A stretch of DNA of 64,000 nucleotides from Acidimicrobiaceae bacterium (GTDB lineage Bacteria > Actinomycetota > Acidimicrobiia > Acidimicrobiales > UBA8592): positions 43,871-107,870 of the forward strand of contig JAHECR010000007.1 of the NCBI GenBank assembly GCA_024641655.1, read 5' to 3'. The position numbers were made by a program, and so were the translations under genes. Below, piece after piece: positions 44,992 through 54,154 of this stretch; positions within the stretch are counted from its first letter, which is position 1; each line of letters opens with the position of its first letter. Under the pieces are notes generated by a model. It searched no databases. It saw nothing but the letters and a program-made list of their open reading frames with translations, and was not told the origin of the DNA.

Positions 44992-45954
44992 ATGGCGAAC
45001 TACGGAGTAACGGTGCCGCTCGGGGGGCTGCTCGCCGAACAGGGCCCGGCGCTGCGGGAGCTCGTCGATCTCGGCTACACCGAGATCTGGTCATCGGAAG
45101 CCGATGGCGCCGACGCGTTCACCCCGCTCGCGGTGGCATCGGTACACGCACCGGAACTCCGGCTCGGCACCGCCATCGTGCCCGCGTTCACCCGGGGCCC
45201 CGCCCTCATGGCGCAGTCGGTCGCCTCGATGGCGTCGGCGGCGCCGGGCCGGTTCGTGCTCGGTATTGGTTCGTCGTCCAATGTCATCGTCGAGCGATGG
45301 AACGACATCGCGTTCGTGGAGCCCTACAAGCGCACCCGGGACATGATCGGCTTCCTGCGGACCGCGTTGACCGGCGAGAAGGTGGTCGAACAGTACGACA
45401 CGTTCTCGGTGAACGGCTTCCGCCTCGGCGTACGCCCGCCCGCCGAGCCAGTACCGATTCTCGTCGCTGCGCTCCGCGAAGGCATGCTGCGTCTCGCGGG
45501 CCGAGAAGGCGACGGTGCGATCGTCAACTGGCTCTCCGCCGACGACGTGCGGCGCGTCGCGGGGATCGTGCACGAGGAAGGCCCGGGCAAGGAGATCGTC
45601 GCCCGGTTGTTCGTGTGCCCGAGCGAGGATGCCGAGACGGTCCGGGCCGCGGCCAAGCGGTCGATCGCGGCGTACGTGAACGTGCCCGTCTATCGGAAGT
45701 TCCACGAGTGGCTCGGCCGGACCGACGTGCTCGGCGAGCACTGGTCTCGCTGGGACGCAGGCGACCGGGCCGGCTCGCTCGCGGTGATGCCCGACAGCGT
45801 CGTCGACGAGCTCTTCATCCACGGTTCGGCCGCGGATTGCCGAGCGCACATCGAGCGCTACTTCGCCAACGGCGTCACCAGCATCTCGCTCAGCGTGATG
45901 CCCTTCGCCGGTGTCGATCCCGCCCAGGCGTTGCGAGACCTGTCCCCTCGTTGA
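44992..45954 (+). CDS. LLM-class F420-dependent oxidoreductase, 320 aa
   Basis: Luciferase-like TIM barrel. Visible: LGYTEIWSSEADGADAFTPLAVAS near the start, RLGTAIVPAFTRGPALMAQSVASMASAAPGRFVLGIGSSS, PYKRTRDMIGFLR, and PVPILVAALREGMLRLAGREGDGAIVNWLS. These are typical of F420-dependent members in Actinobacteria. AGGAGG 7 nt before the ATG fixes the start. A strong hairpin precedes the Shine-Dalgarno, so regulation at the leader is plausible. Confidence 0.88.
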   Translation: MANYGVTVPLGGLLAEQGPALRELVDLGYTEIWSSEADGADAFTPLAVASVHAPELRLGTAIVPAFTRGPALMAQSVASMASAAPGRFVLGIGSSSNVIVERWNDIAFVEPYKRTRDMIGFLRTALTGEKVVEQYDTFSVNGFRLGVRPPAEPVPILVAALREGMLRLAGREGDGAIVNWLSADDVRRVAGIVHEEGPGKEIVARLFVCPSEDAETVRAAAKRSIAAYVNVPVYRKFHEWLGRTDVLGEHWSRWDAGDRAGSLAVMPDSVVDELFIHGSAADCRAHIERYFANGVTSISLSVMPFAGVDPAQALRDLSPR

Positions 45955-45988
45955 CCGGGGCCCTGGACGCCTGGTGATCGGCTCTCGT

Positions 45989-46699
45989 TCACCTGCCAGC
46001 AGCGGCTGCGGCGGCGGCGAGATGGGTGGTGAGATCGGCGAGCGTCGAGCTCGCGTTGAGGCCGCTCGTGCTCGGGATGACGTGCACGGGTCGCCCGCCG
46101 AGCCTGCGCTCCTGCAGGCCGGGGCGGGCGTGGCGGTCGACCGCGGATCGCCAGCCGGCGAGACCCACGAAACAGACCGAGCGCGGGCGCAACCAGCGGA
46201 CGAGGCGATCGAGGCGCGCCATCCCCGCCGCGTATTCCGCCGTTGACAGCTCGTCGGCGCGACGGGTCGTGCGCTTGACGACGTCGGTCATGCCCAGCGC
46301 ATGGTGTTCGAGGGCATGGAGCGGATCGCGGTCGGCGCTGACCAGGCCCGCGGCCAGCGCCGCCGGCCAGAAGCGATTGCCGGGCCGGAAGAAACCCACG
46401 CCGGCGTCGGCGGCGGCGGGGCTCGGGTTCAGCCCCGAGACGAGCAGCGTCATGTCGGGACCGACGGTGTCGGGCAACGACCACACGCGCTCGAGGGTGG
46501 TCGTCGCAGCGGAAATGCCCGCGACCAACGCGAAACCGGCCCCCTCCGCGACGTCGGCACGACGCCACGCCGAGAGTCGTGCGGAGAACCGGACATCGAC
46601 ACGCTCACCGGGCTCGGTACCCCGGTGCAGATCGACCAAGGCACGTGGCGTGGCGCGCGTGGTCACTCCGTGGAGATCGACGGTCGACATCGCGGCCAT
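45989..46699 (-). CDS. mug: G/U mismatch-specific DNA glycosylase (MUG/TDG family), 236 aa
   Basis: Removes uracil or ethenocytosine opposite guanine from DNA. The active-site motif is GLNPSPAAADAGVGFFRPGNRFWPA, with the catalytic Asn in GLNPS. The second motif is IPSTSGLNASST near the C-terminus (N-S-S-T/ S-G-x-N type). Length is larger than E. coli Mug (168) because of an N-terminal extension of about 85 residues. ATG at 46699 or 46690; the second begins MSTVDL. Part of the DNA-repair content of the window (dnaE2, nucS). Confidence 0.85.
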   Translation of the reverse strand: MAAMSTVDLHGVTTRATPRALVDLHRGTEPGERVDVRFSARLSAWRRADVAEGAGFALVAGISAATTTLERVWSLPDTVGPDMTLLVSGLNPSPAAADAGVGFFRPGNRFWPAALAAGLVSADRDPLHALEHHALGMTDVVKRTTRRADELSTAEYAAGMARLDRLVRWLRPRSVCFVGLAGWRSAVDRHARPGLQERRLGGRPVHVIPSTSGLNASSTLADLTTHLAAAAAAAGR

Positions 46700-46811
46700 T
46701 GTGGCGCGCTCAGGGAGGAAGTGCCCGTTCGCGTACTGGTTCGGAGCCCAGACGTGACTAGTGTGGACCCACGACCCCAGGACGACCTGGCCACCGACGG
46801 AAGGCGAGCAG

Positions 46812-46985
46812 ATGACTGAGACTGCGGATCGACTCGACCAGGCCTTGTCCATGATCGACGGGGGACTGAGCCATCTCCAGAGCCGCGCCCTTGTGTCGGC
46901 ATCGGAAGTCGCCGACCTGCTGCTCGACCTGCGGCTCCTGCTGATGCAAGTCGAGGCCACCGACGCCCCCGCCCTGACGAGCTGA
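46812..46985 (+). CDS. Small acidic helical protein, 57 aa
   Basis: Hydrophilic and almost fully helical by composition, Leu-rich with heptad-like spacing (ALSMIDGGLSHLQ, VADLLLDLRLLL); possibly a coiled-coil dimer. AAGG precedes the ATG. It is divergent from mug. No family recognised. Confidence 0.55.
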   Translation: MTETADRLDQALSMIDGGLSHLQSRALVSASEVADLLLDLRLLLMQVEATDAPALTS

Positions 46986-47033
46986 AGCCGGCGTCGCCCG
47001 CTGGGCCCCGTCTGCGCCTGGGGGCCTGGCGCG

Positions 47034-47068
47034 CTTGCCTCTGATCGAGCGCAGACTGCGAGGGCAAG
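47034..47068. terminator. Weak inverted repeat between convergent genes
   Basis: CTTGCCTC (47034-47041) and GAGGGCAAG (47060-47068) can pair with one bulge. It lies between a plus-strand gene ending at 46985 and the minus-strand stop at 47073. No T-run. Confidence 0.3.
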
Positions 47069-47072
47069 ACCG

Positions 47073-47705
47073 TCAGCTGACTGCGGCACGCACCGCCCGC
47101 AGATCCAGTTCGCGCCGCATGAGCGCAGTCGGGATGGCCAGCGATCGGGCGACCTCCAATGCCACCTCGCGGTAGGCGGGCTCCTCTCGGGCGCTCACCG
47201 GTGCGAGCTGGGCGCACGCAGCAAGCACGGCCGAGCGCCCCAGGTCGTTGAGCCGAGGCGAGAGTGCATCGAGGCGCTCCTCGAGGTCGACCCCGGCGAG
47301 CTCCCTGAGGTCGTCGTCGAGATCACGGGCGCCATAAGGCCGATTGGCGTAGCGCTGCAGGACGATGACGGCCTTGCGATGACGCGCCACGGCGACGGGG
47401 AGATCGCCGGTGCGCAACAGTGCGACCACGACCTGCCGGAGCACGGTGGTGAGCACGTCCTCGCTCGGGCCCGCCGTCGCCGCGGCCGCGGTCAGGACTT
47501 CAGGGGCATAGGTCGACTGGCACGACACGCATTCGACGTAGTGACGCAGCGGTCCTATCGGGAGCATCGAAAGGCGCCCCACGCGAAGCCAGCGGCGGGC
47601 CGCCTTCATGCGGAACCGCCGTCTCGTGTTCTCCCGCGGACAGGTGAATGTCCCCGTGTACGACGTCCTGGATCTCATTCGAGAACCGAACCCGATCGCC
47701 CTCAC
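47073..47705 (-). CDS. Zinc-ribbon protein with TerB-like helical C-terminus, 210 aa
   Basis: The N-terminus (FGSRMRSRTSYTGTFTCPREN) and the YVECVSCQSTYAPEVL segment form a partial zinc ribbon; three Cys are visible, and one of the usual pairs (CPxC) has lost its second Cys. The rest is helical and resembles TerB-type domains. GTG start at 47705 is chosen because it opens the conserved ribbon; AGGGA lies upstream. Function unknown; similar proteins occur as single genes in Actinobacteria. Confidence 0.62.
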   Translation of the reverse strand: MRAIGFGSRMRSRTSYTGTFTCPRENTRRRFRMKAARRWLRVGRLSMLPIGPLRHYVECVSCQSTYAPEVLTAAAATAGPSEDVLTTVLRQVVVALLRTGDLPVAVARHRKAVIVLQRYANRPYGARDLDDDLRELAGVDLEERLDALSPRLNDLGRSAVLAACAQLAPVSAREEPAYREVALEVARSLAIPTALMRRELDLRAVRAAVS

Positions 47706-47762
47706 CCGAAGTTCCCTCGCTGACCTACGCCAGCCCGCGCGCTCCTCACCGTAGCGCGGGCG

Positions 47763-47779
47763 GCGCCCGATTTGGGCGC
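47763..47779 (-). terminator. Hairpin after PAP2 gene
   Basis: GCGCCC, 5 nt, GGGCGC, located just after the PAP2 stop (minus strand). No T-run, so termination is only possible. Confidence 0.4.
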
Positions 47780-47781
47780 GG

Positions 47782-48330
47782 TCAGCGCACCACGCGCCGG
47801 ATCGTCCGCACGAGCACGAGCCCCACGGCCGCCCCCGCCACCACATCGGACGCGTGGTGGATGCGGACGTGGAGGCGACTGGCGGCGACGACCGCAGCCG
47901 TGGCCCCGAAGAGTGGCGAAAGCCGGGGCTCCGACGCCGACAGGAGCGAGGAGGCGACGACGGCCGCGCTGGCGTGGCCGCTCGGAAAGCTCGAGGTCAA
48001 CGGTTGGCGGAGGTGCTGGGTGCGCTCGGAAGGGTGCTCGGTGGGGCGGCGACGACCGAACAGACGCTTGACGCCCTGGTTGACGACGAGCGATTCGACG
48101 CCGAGCACCAACGCGATGCGGGCGGCGTCTCTTGCTCGGTGGCGGCCCGTGAGGAAGAGCCCGACGTTGCAGGCCTGCCAGAGCAGGCTGAAGTCCGCTG
48201 CGGCCGATGCGCCGTAGAACACGCGGTCGAGGACCGCGACGTGGCGGATGGGTTCCCATGCCCGGTCGACGGCTGCGTCGATGTCATCGACCCAGGCCGG
48301 GATCTCGATGGGTCCGTTCCCGCGACTCAA
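47782..48330 (-). CDS. PAP2-type phosphatase / undecaprenyl-pyrophosphatase-like membrane protein, 182 aa
   Basis: Membrane phosphatase with motifs KRLFGRRRP (motif 1), SFPSGHASAA (motif 2) and SRLHVRIHHASDVVAG (motif 3), all complete. Three to five helices. The first 30 residues are cytosolic. A TTG start at 48330 overlaps the stop of the reductase gene as TTGA, and no ATG or GTG would give the same N-terminus, so TTG is preferred. Co-transcription with a geranylgeranyl-reductase-like gene suggests a role in polyprenyl-phosphate or lipid metabolism. Confidence 0.82.
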   Translation of the reverse strand: MSRGNGPIEIPAWVDDIDAAVDRAWEPIRHVAVLDRVFYGASAAADFSLLWQACNVGLFLTGRHRARDAARIALVLGVESLVVNQGVKRLFGRRRPTEHPSERTQHLRQPLTSSFPSGHASAAVVASSLLSASEPRLSPLFGATAAVVAASRLHVRIHHASDVVAGAAVGLVLVRTIRRVVR

Positions 48331-49613
48331 GACCGAACCCCGAGGCCGGGTGCCGCGTCGGCCTGCGCCGGCAACGGGGGCGCCAGTCGACGGAATGCTC
48401 CGGGTCGGTCGAAGATGGTGCGTTCCCAGCGGTCTGGAGTCAATGCGATGGCTCTCGGGTAGTCCTCGAACATCCATCGGGCGAAGTTGCGTCGGGTCCA
48501 GGCATTGAGATCGACGAGGCGCAGGAGCCTCTCGGTGGTCTCGACGCTCTCGAGGGGGCCTTGGAGACGACGCGCGAATCGGTGGTCGCGGCCGATTTCG
48601 GAGTCGAGCTCGGCGCCGTGGCGAGCACCGGCGAGGTCGGGCCGGTGGGGGCCTGCGGCGATGAGTGCACGCGCCGCGATCTGGCCGGAGCGCAACGCCT
48701 GCGCGATGCCCTCGCCGGTCATGGGGTCGGTCGCCCCGATGGCATCGCCGACGAACAGCACGCGCCCATGATGGGTGGGGAGGCCCTGGAGCCGTGCCGG
48801 GATCGGCCAGGCCTTCGGGGTGTCCTCGGGCGTGGCGCCCGCTCCGAGGACATCGCGGACGTGGTTGCGGGTCAGCAGGTCGGTCCACAGGCGACCCATG
48901 TCGCCGACCCGGTGTGCGCCGCCGCGCACGATGCCGAATCCCACGTTGACCCGCTGCCCGGGAAGCGGGAACGACCACGCGTAGCCCGGCAGGAGGTCGG
49001 GTTCGAACCACACGACCAGGTGTTGCGACCGGGGTCCCGAGGTGTTCGAGAAGTACTGACGGTACGCGTGCCATTCGCCGCGGTAGCCGTCGACCTCGAG
49101 ACCCAGGGCCTTCCGTGTCGGTGACCACATGCCGTCGGCGGCCACGACGTAGCGTGCCTCCACGGTGGTTCCGTCGGACAACGCGACGACGACGCGGTCG
49201 CCGAGCTCACGTATCGACTCGAGCCCCGCTGCCTCTCGCACATCGGCTCCGGCGCTTCGGGCGAGGTGGAACAGCTCGTTGTCGAGGTCGATGCGTGGCA
49301 CGACGGCCGCGTAGTGGCCGGGACCGCCGGGAAGCGGCAGCACGAGCTCACGACCGTGCGGGGACCGTACGATCACGTCGGTCACGCTGTTCCAGTTCGG
49401 CACCTGGTCGGGTCGGAGCCCGAGATCGTCGAGGACGCGCAGAGCGTCGGCTGTGAGCCCGTCGCCGCAGCACTTGTCTCGGGGGAACGTCGCCTTGTCG
49501 ATGACGGTCACCGAGCGGCCGGCGCGGACTAGTTCGATGGCAGCGGCGCATCCGGCGGGGCCGGCGCCGACGACGAGGACATCGGTGCGGTCGGGGGGGT
49601 GCCGGCTGGTCAC
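48327..49613 (-). CDS. Geranylgeranyl-reductase-family FAD flavoprotein, 428 aa
   Basis: FAD-dependent reductase for isoprenoid chains. The Rossmann motif is VVGAGPAGCAAAIEL near residue 14, followed by the KCCGDGLT segment and the second FAD motif GDAIGATDPMTGEGI. In Actinobacteria this family includes MenJ, which reduces the menaquinone side chain, and enzymes that reduce polyprenols. The exact substrate is not shown. GTG start. The downstream PAP2 gene overlaps, so the products may act on the same lipid. Confidence 0.85.
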   Translation of the reverse strand: MTSRHPPDRTDVLVVGAGPAGCAAAIELVRAGRSVTVIDKATFPRDKCCGDGLTADALRVLDDLGLRPDQVPNWNSVTDVIVRSPHGRELVLPLPGGPGHYAAVVPRIDLDNELFHLARSAGADVREAAGLESIRELGDRVVVALSDGTTVEARYVVAADGMWSPTRKALGLEVDGYRGEWHAYRQYFSNTSGPRSQHLVVWFEPDLLPGYAWSFPLPGQRVNVGFGIVRGGAHRVGDMGRLWTDLLTRNHVRDVLGAGATPEDTPKAWPIPARLQGLPTHHGRVLFVGDAIGATDPMTGEGIAQALRSGQIAARALIAAGPHRPDLAGARHGAELDSEIGRDHRFARRLQGPLESVETTERLLRLVDLNAWTRRNFARWMFEDYPRAIALTPDRWERTIFDRPGAFRRLAPPLPAQADAAPGLGVRS

Positions 49614-49667
49614 CGAGAGGAGGCTAGCGGCGCCTCGCTGCCGCGCCGACCGCGGGACGGCGCGGCG

Positions 49668-51458
49668 TCAGCCGGAGGTCGCCGTCGCTGTCGGCTCCGG
49701 CGCTGGTGTCGCGGTCTGGTCGGGAGTCTGCTCGGCCGGGGTCGTCGGCTCGGCAGTCCCGGTCGGCTCAGGCGTCGACGAGTCGGGGTTGGTGGGCTTG
49801 CCGTCGCACCCGATGCCATTGCCGGGCTGGTAGCGCGCAACGAAGGTGTCCGCTTTCTCACTGCCGTCGGGGAACGTGCGGATCCGGCGGGTGCGGATGA
49901 CCTTGCACTGGTCGTCCCAGGAGATGTCCTGCCCGGCGACCTGGGCTGTGGCGTAGGCAGTCGAGTAGAGGCTCACCGTGAGCGACGTGTCGGTCCAGGT
50001 GGGCCAGACCAGCACCGGGTAGGGGGCGTTGTTGGTGACGACGACGTCGGGTCGGGGCCAGCTGATGGTCGACTCGATGCCGGCGCGTCCGGCGTAGTCG
50101 ACGTAGCGGGCAAACCAGATCGTGTGCGGCGCGTACTTGTCGATGTCGAGCCCGGCGTAGAACGAGGCCTGGAAGAACGTCGTCGCGAACTGCGAGATGC
50201 CGCCGCCGACGTCGCTGGTGAGCTCGCCGGAGTAGATCACGCCGGCTTCGACGAACCCCTTCTCCGCGGTGCGCTGGCCCACGGCGTCGTTCAGCGACAG
50301 CGATGCGCCAGGCTCGATGATGTGGCCCTGCAGGAGCGCGGCGAAGGTCTGGATGTTGGTCACCCTCGCCTGGCAGCAGTCGTACGGTGTCGTCGCCTGA
50401 CCGACCAACTCGACGACGCCGTAGTCCTCGAGGAGCTGCTGCTCGGCACCGGACCGATCGCGTAGGCCGAGCGTGACGATCGAGTCGCCGTCGCCGAGCG
50501 CGTCCAGGACGCGCGTCGTCGAGTCCTCCGCGCAGCACGTGGCGGTGATGGAGGCGATTGCGACATTCCCGTCGACGACGACGAGATCGGGCGCCGTGCC
50601 GTCGACCTCACCGATTCCCCCCAAGCGCGCCTCGAGGGCGTCGGTGACAGCGAGGTCGTCGAGCAACCACCTGGGTTCGGCTCCGCGAGTGTCGAAAACC
50701 AGCCAGCGACGCAGTGTCGCGGCGTCGAATGCGGCCGTGCGGTCGCCGGCGCGCACCTCGATCCCGTTCTCCGTTGCGGCGTTGACGGCATCGACGAAGG
50801 CCCGTGCCGCATCGTCGGAGAGCGTCGGAGCGCGCGGGACCGACCGTGCGTCGACGACGATTGGGACGTGCCCGGCCGCGCCGGCAGCCAGGACATCGTC
50901 GCGTACCCCCGCCAGATCGAACGCGGCCGCGGTCCGGCCGGGATTGAAGTCGACGGCGCCGTCTCGTAGCACGAACGTCGGTTCCACCGGCTCGGGTTGT
51001 CCGGCGTTCACGATCGCTTCGAGTTCCTCGGGATGTCCTGGTCCCAGCGCGAGCGCCAACGGTGTCTCGCGTCCGCCGAACAGAGCGCCCAGCCAGCTGA
51101 ACGGACGGCCCAGGACCATGCCGCGCCCCACCCGGAAGGCGTTGTCGGCCGTCGCCACCGGCTCGAGCTCGAGGCCGACGACGCCGGCTGTCGTGCGGAC
51201 TTCGCTGTCGTCGGTCCGGATCACGACCTCGGTGTCGGCGTAGCCGGCGGCGATGCCGTCGATCGCGCGGTCGAGATCGGCGGCGTCGAGTCCGCTCACG
51301 TCGGTACCCGACACCCGCACCCACCGCAACACTTCGCCCTGGTGGAGGAGATTGTCGCCGGCCCAGAGCGTGACCACGAGCGCGGTCGCCGCTGCGAGGG
51401 CCAGCAGGAGCCGGCGTCCGAGACGCGATGCGACGTCGCTGAGCGTGGAGGTGGGCAT
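49668..51458 (-). CDS. VanW-family protein with a Pro/Thr-rich C-terminal tail, 596 aa
   Basis: One N-terminal helix (about 15-38) exports the rest. Residues 45-340 hold two peptidoglycan-binding-like (PG_binding_4) repeats; the VanW domain lies at about 380-500, with TPYDCCQARVTNIQ, ASLSLNDAVGQRT and the signature GGGISQFATTFF. The last 50 residues are Pro, Thr and Glu-rich, like a wall-spanning tail. Two Cys pairs (TCC and DCC) outside the membrane may form disulfides. ATG start 17 bp after nucS; probably co-transcribed. Confidence 0.86.
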   Translation of the reverse strand: MPTSTLSDVASRLGRRLLLALAAATALVVTLWAGDNLLHQGEVLRWVRVSGTDVSGLDAADLDRAIDGIAAGYADTEVVIRTDDSEVRTTAGVVGLELEPVATADNAFRVGRGMVLGRPFSWLGALFGGRETPLALALGPGHPEELEAIVNAGQPEPVEPTFVLRDGAVDFNPGRTAAAFDLAGVRDDVLAAGAAGHVPIVVDARSVPRAPTLSDDAARAFVDAVNAATENGIEVRAGDRTAAFDAATLRRWLVFDTRGAEPRWLLDDLAVTDALEARLGGIGEVDGTAPDLVVVDGNVAIASITATCCAEDSTTRVLDALGDGDSIVTLGLRDRSGAEQQLLEDYGVVELVGQATTPYDCCQARVTNIQTFAALLQGHIIEPGASLSLNDAVGQRTAEKGFVEAGVIYSGELTSDVGGGISQFATTFFQASFYAGLDIDKYAPHTIWFARYVDYAGRAGIESTISWPRPDVVVTNNAPYPVLVWPTWTDTSLTVSLYSTAYATAQVAGQDISWDDQCKVIRTRRIRTFPDGSEKADTFVARYQPGNGIGCDGKPTNPDSSTPEPTGTAEPTTPAEQTPDQTATPAPEPTATATSG

Positions 51459-51475
51459 CGGCGCAGGGGCGCGGC

Positions 51476-52135
51476 TCAGAACAACCTCAACACGTTGGAC
51501 TCGATGCCGCGCAGCTCGTCGTAGTCGATCTCGACGCAGGCGATGTCACGGTCGGCCGCGAGGACCTTGGCCTGTGGTTTGATCTCCTGGGCGACGAACA
51601 CGCCTCGCACCGGTCGCAGCTGCGGATCACGGTTCAGGAACTCCAGGTACCGGGTGAGCTGTTCCACGCCATCGATCTCGCCGCGTCGCTTCACCTCGAC
51701 GGCAACCGCGAGTCCATCGGCATCTCGGCACATCAGGTCGACGGGACCGATCTCGGTGGGGAACTCTCTCCGGATCAAGGTGAAGCCCTCGCCGATCGCC
51801 CGGGGCGCGGCTGCGAGCAGCTCCTGGAGGTGGGCCTCCACTCCGTCCTTTCGGAGGCCGGGATCGACGCCCAGCTCGTGCGCCGTGTCAGAGACGATCG
51901 CGGCGATGGTGATGATCAGCTTCTCGCCCTTGGGGTTCGTGACGAGCCACTCCCCGTCGCGCTCGCTCAGCCGGTTCGGGGCGTTCATCCAGTTGAGGGG
52001 CTTGTACGCGCCCCCGTCCGCGTGGACGGCAACGCAGCCGTCGGCCTTCACCATGATGAGGCGTGTCGCCATCGGGAGGTGGGCGCTGAGGCGGCCCTCG
52101 TAGTCCACCGAACACTTGGCGATCACGAGGCGCAT
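51476..52135 (-). CDS. nucS: Mismatch-specific endonuclease NucS (EndoMS), 219 aa
   Basis: Replaces MutS-MutL in Actinobacteria and Archaea: it cuts both strands at mismatched bases. The protein is almost colinear with mycobacterial NucS: N-terminal [18 protein letters not shown], then [13 protein letters not shown], and the nuclease core [31 protein letters not shown] and [18 protein letters not shown], with the catalytic Asp, Glu and Lys. Full length (about 219-225). A TAGCCT box is 7 nt upstream of the ATG. It is divergent from the TAP-like hydrolase. VanW follows on the same mRNA. Confidence 0.95.
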   Translation of the reverse strand: MRLVIAKCSVDYEGRLSAHLPMATRLIMVKADGCVAVHADGGAYKPLNWMNAPNRLSERDGEWLVTNPKGEKLIITIAAIVSDTAHELGVDPGLRKDGVEAHLQELLAAAPRAIGEGFTLIRREFPTEIGPVDLMCRDADGLAVAVEVKRRGEIDGVEQLTRYLEFLNRDPQLRPVRGVFVAQEIKPQAKVLAADRDIACVEIDYDELRGIESNVLRLF

Positions 52136-52142
52136 TCCTGCG

Positions 52143-52148
52143 AGGCTA
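52143..52148 (-). promoter_or_regulatory. Predicted leaderless -10 box (nucS)
   Basis: The minus strand reads TAGCCT, 7 nt, ATG at 52135. The 7-nt spacer includes AGGA right before the ATG, too close to act as a ribosome site. Confidence 0.6.
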
Positions 52149-52190
52149 ACGCGCGCGAGCGCGGGTGGACCGGTGTGGCACCCTCTGACG

Positions 52191-54140
52191 ATGGGGAATC
52201 GAACGAGCCTGCGTCATCGGGTGACGTGGCTGGTCGTCGCGGCGCTGCTCGTCGGTTGCAGCGCGGGGTTGGACGTCGCGCCGGTGGATCGTCGCTCGAG
52301 CGGCGGCCTGGATCTGGCGAGCGCTGGGCTCGATCGGTCGGACTGCGTCTTCGACCCGCCGGCGGTCGTCGAAACGGCCTGTTACACCCTGCGCGTGCCG
52401 CAGCGATGGGACGACCCGGGCGACTCGACGACCGTCGAGATCCCCGTCGCGGTGTTCTCCACGCCGACGAGTGCCGGTTCCACCGTCGTGTATCTCGAGG
52501 GTGGTCCCGGCGGCGATGCCCTCGCGCTCGCATCCTTGAGCTTCGATCAGACCTGGTCCGACATCGTCGCGGCGCACAAGCTCGTGATCTTCGATCAACG
52601 CGGGGCCGGCAGCGCCGAGCCCAGTCTCCCGTGTCGCGAGCTCAGCGACCTCGTCGTCCCCGCGATGACGATGGGGCCCGCAGAGGAGTCCGTCGCTGTC
52701 GTCGGCGCGATCGGGGCGTGCTTCGATCGCCTGCGCGACGCCGGGGTGGACCCAGCCGGCTACAACAGCGTGCAGAGCGCTCACGACGTCGAGGCGCTCC
52801 GGCTCGCCCTCGACGAGGACCCCTGGGACGTGGTGGGCGTGTCCTACGGCACCCGGCTGGGTCAGACGCTGGTTCGCGAGCACCCCGAGGGGGTGCGTGC
52901 CATGGTCCTCGACGGTGTACAGCCGATCGACGGATCGCAGGCGTCGATCCCCGCATCGGCCGACCGGGCCATCACCGAGCTGGTGGGCGCTTGCGAAGCC
53001 GATCCGGTCTGTGCCCGGGAGTGGCCCGGGCTCGGGTCGCGGCTGTTCGAGCTCGCCGCTCGCCTCGACGATCGACCACTCACCTTTCGGGTCGGCTCGC
53101 CGGCCACCGGCGAGCGCTTCGACGCGACGTGGGACGGCGGCGATCTCCTGACCGCCGTCTTCACGATGCTCTACACGCGGGAGTCGATTGCCGACATCGG
53201 CTACCTGGTCGCTCAGCTAGAAGCCGGCGACACGTCGGGCGCTTCGTTGCTCACGGCGCTCGCGATCGCCCAGGACCAGTACGTGTCCAGCGGCATGTTC
53301 TGGGCGGTGGTCTGTCACGAGGAGGTCCCGTTCACCACCCCCGCCGACTATGCACGTGGTCGCAGCGGCAACCCCGCGATCGACGAGACCTTCGCCGCGG
53401 GCCAGGCCGACGCCGATGACACCGCAGCGATCTGTGGCCGTGTCGGCGCGGGTAGCGCCGACACGATCGAGAACGTGCCGGTCACCTCGGATCGGCCGGT
53501 CCTGGTGCTGTCGGGCCAGTTCGATCCCATCACGCCGCCGAGTGACGGGGCCGTGGTCGCGGATCGCTTCGGTGCCCAACACGTCGTGTTGGCGAACATG
53601 GGCCACGGCGCCATCGCCCACCGCTGCGGCCGGTCCTTGATCCTCGCGTTCCTCGCGCGGCCGTCCGAGCCGGTCGACGCGTCCTGTGCCGCCCTGGTCG
53701 AGCCGATCGACTGGCTCGCAGCGATGCCCACGCAACCCCTGGTCGAGGTGGTGTTCGATCCGCCGTTCGGCGCCGCCGTCGCCACCGCGCTCCCGGACGA
53801 CTGGGTGGTGATCCCCGGGGTTGCGGCGGCCGAAGCTCGCCCTCCCTTGCGACAGGGGCAGGTCGCGTTCCTCACGACACCATCGGTGACGGCGCCGTTG
53901 ACCATCGACGTGCTGTTCGGCTCACTGCAGCTCGCAGACCAGGTGGAGCTGGGGTCGTTCACCCTCGGTGGCGTCGAGTGGACCGGCGCGAGCGGCGGCT
54001 TCCCCGGAGCTGTCATCGACGTGTGGTCGGCCGAGTTCGAAGACGACACCATTGTCGTGATCGCCCAGATGCCCCCGGGGCAGGTCACCCGCTTCCGCCG
54101 CGTCGTCGAGTCGGTCCTCGGCTCGACGCGACCCGCCTGA
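52191..54140 (+). CDS. Secreted alpha/beta-hydrolase lipoprotein, TAP (tripeptidyl-aminopeptidase)-like, 649 aa
   Basis: Serine hydrolase anchored outside the membrane. The signal has LLVGC as lipobox. The hydrolase domain covers about 65-500, with the oxyanion GGPGG, the nucleophile Ser in GVSYGTRLG, the acid Asp in SGQFDPITP and the base His in [10 protein letters not shown]; it fits proline-iminopeptidase or TAP-like proteins. The last about 130 residues are an additional beta-rich domain that I do not recognise. The start has no clear ribosome site. Confidence 0.85.
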   Translation: MGNRTSLRHRVTWLVVAALLVGCSAGLDVAPVDRRSSGGLDLASAGLDRSDCVFDPPAVVETACYTLRVPQRWDDPGDSTTVEIPVAVFSTPTSAGSTVVYLEGGPGGDALALASLSFDQTWSDIVAAHKLVIFDQRGAGSAEPSLPCRELSDLVVPAMTMGPAEESVAVVGAIGACFDRLRDAGVDPAGYNSVQSAHDVEALRLALDEDPWDVVGVSYGTRLGQTLVREHPEGVRAMVLDGVQPIDGSQASIPASADRAITELVGACEADPVCAREWPGLGSRLFELAARLDDRPLTFRVGSPATGERFDATWDGGDLLTAVFTMLYTRESIADIGYLVAQLEAGDTSGASLLTALAIAQDQYVSSGMFWAVVCHEEVPFTTPADYARGRSGNPAIDETFAAGQADADDTAAICGRVGAGSADTIENVPVTSDRPVLVLSGQFDPITPPSDGAVVADRFGAQHVVLANMGHGAIAHRCGRSLILAFLARPSEPVDASCAALVEPIDWLAAMPTQPLVEVVFDPPFGAAVATALPDDWVVIPGVAAAEARPPLRQGQVAFLTTPSVTAPLTIDVLFGSLQLADQVELGSFTLGGVEWTGASGGFPGAVIDVWSAEFEDDTIVVIAQMPPGQVTRFRRVVESVLGSTRPA

Positions 54141-54154
54141 GGGCGGGCACCGCC

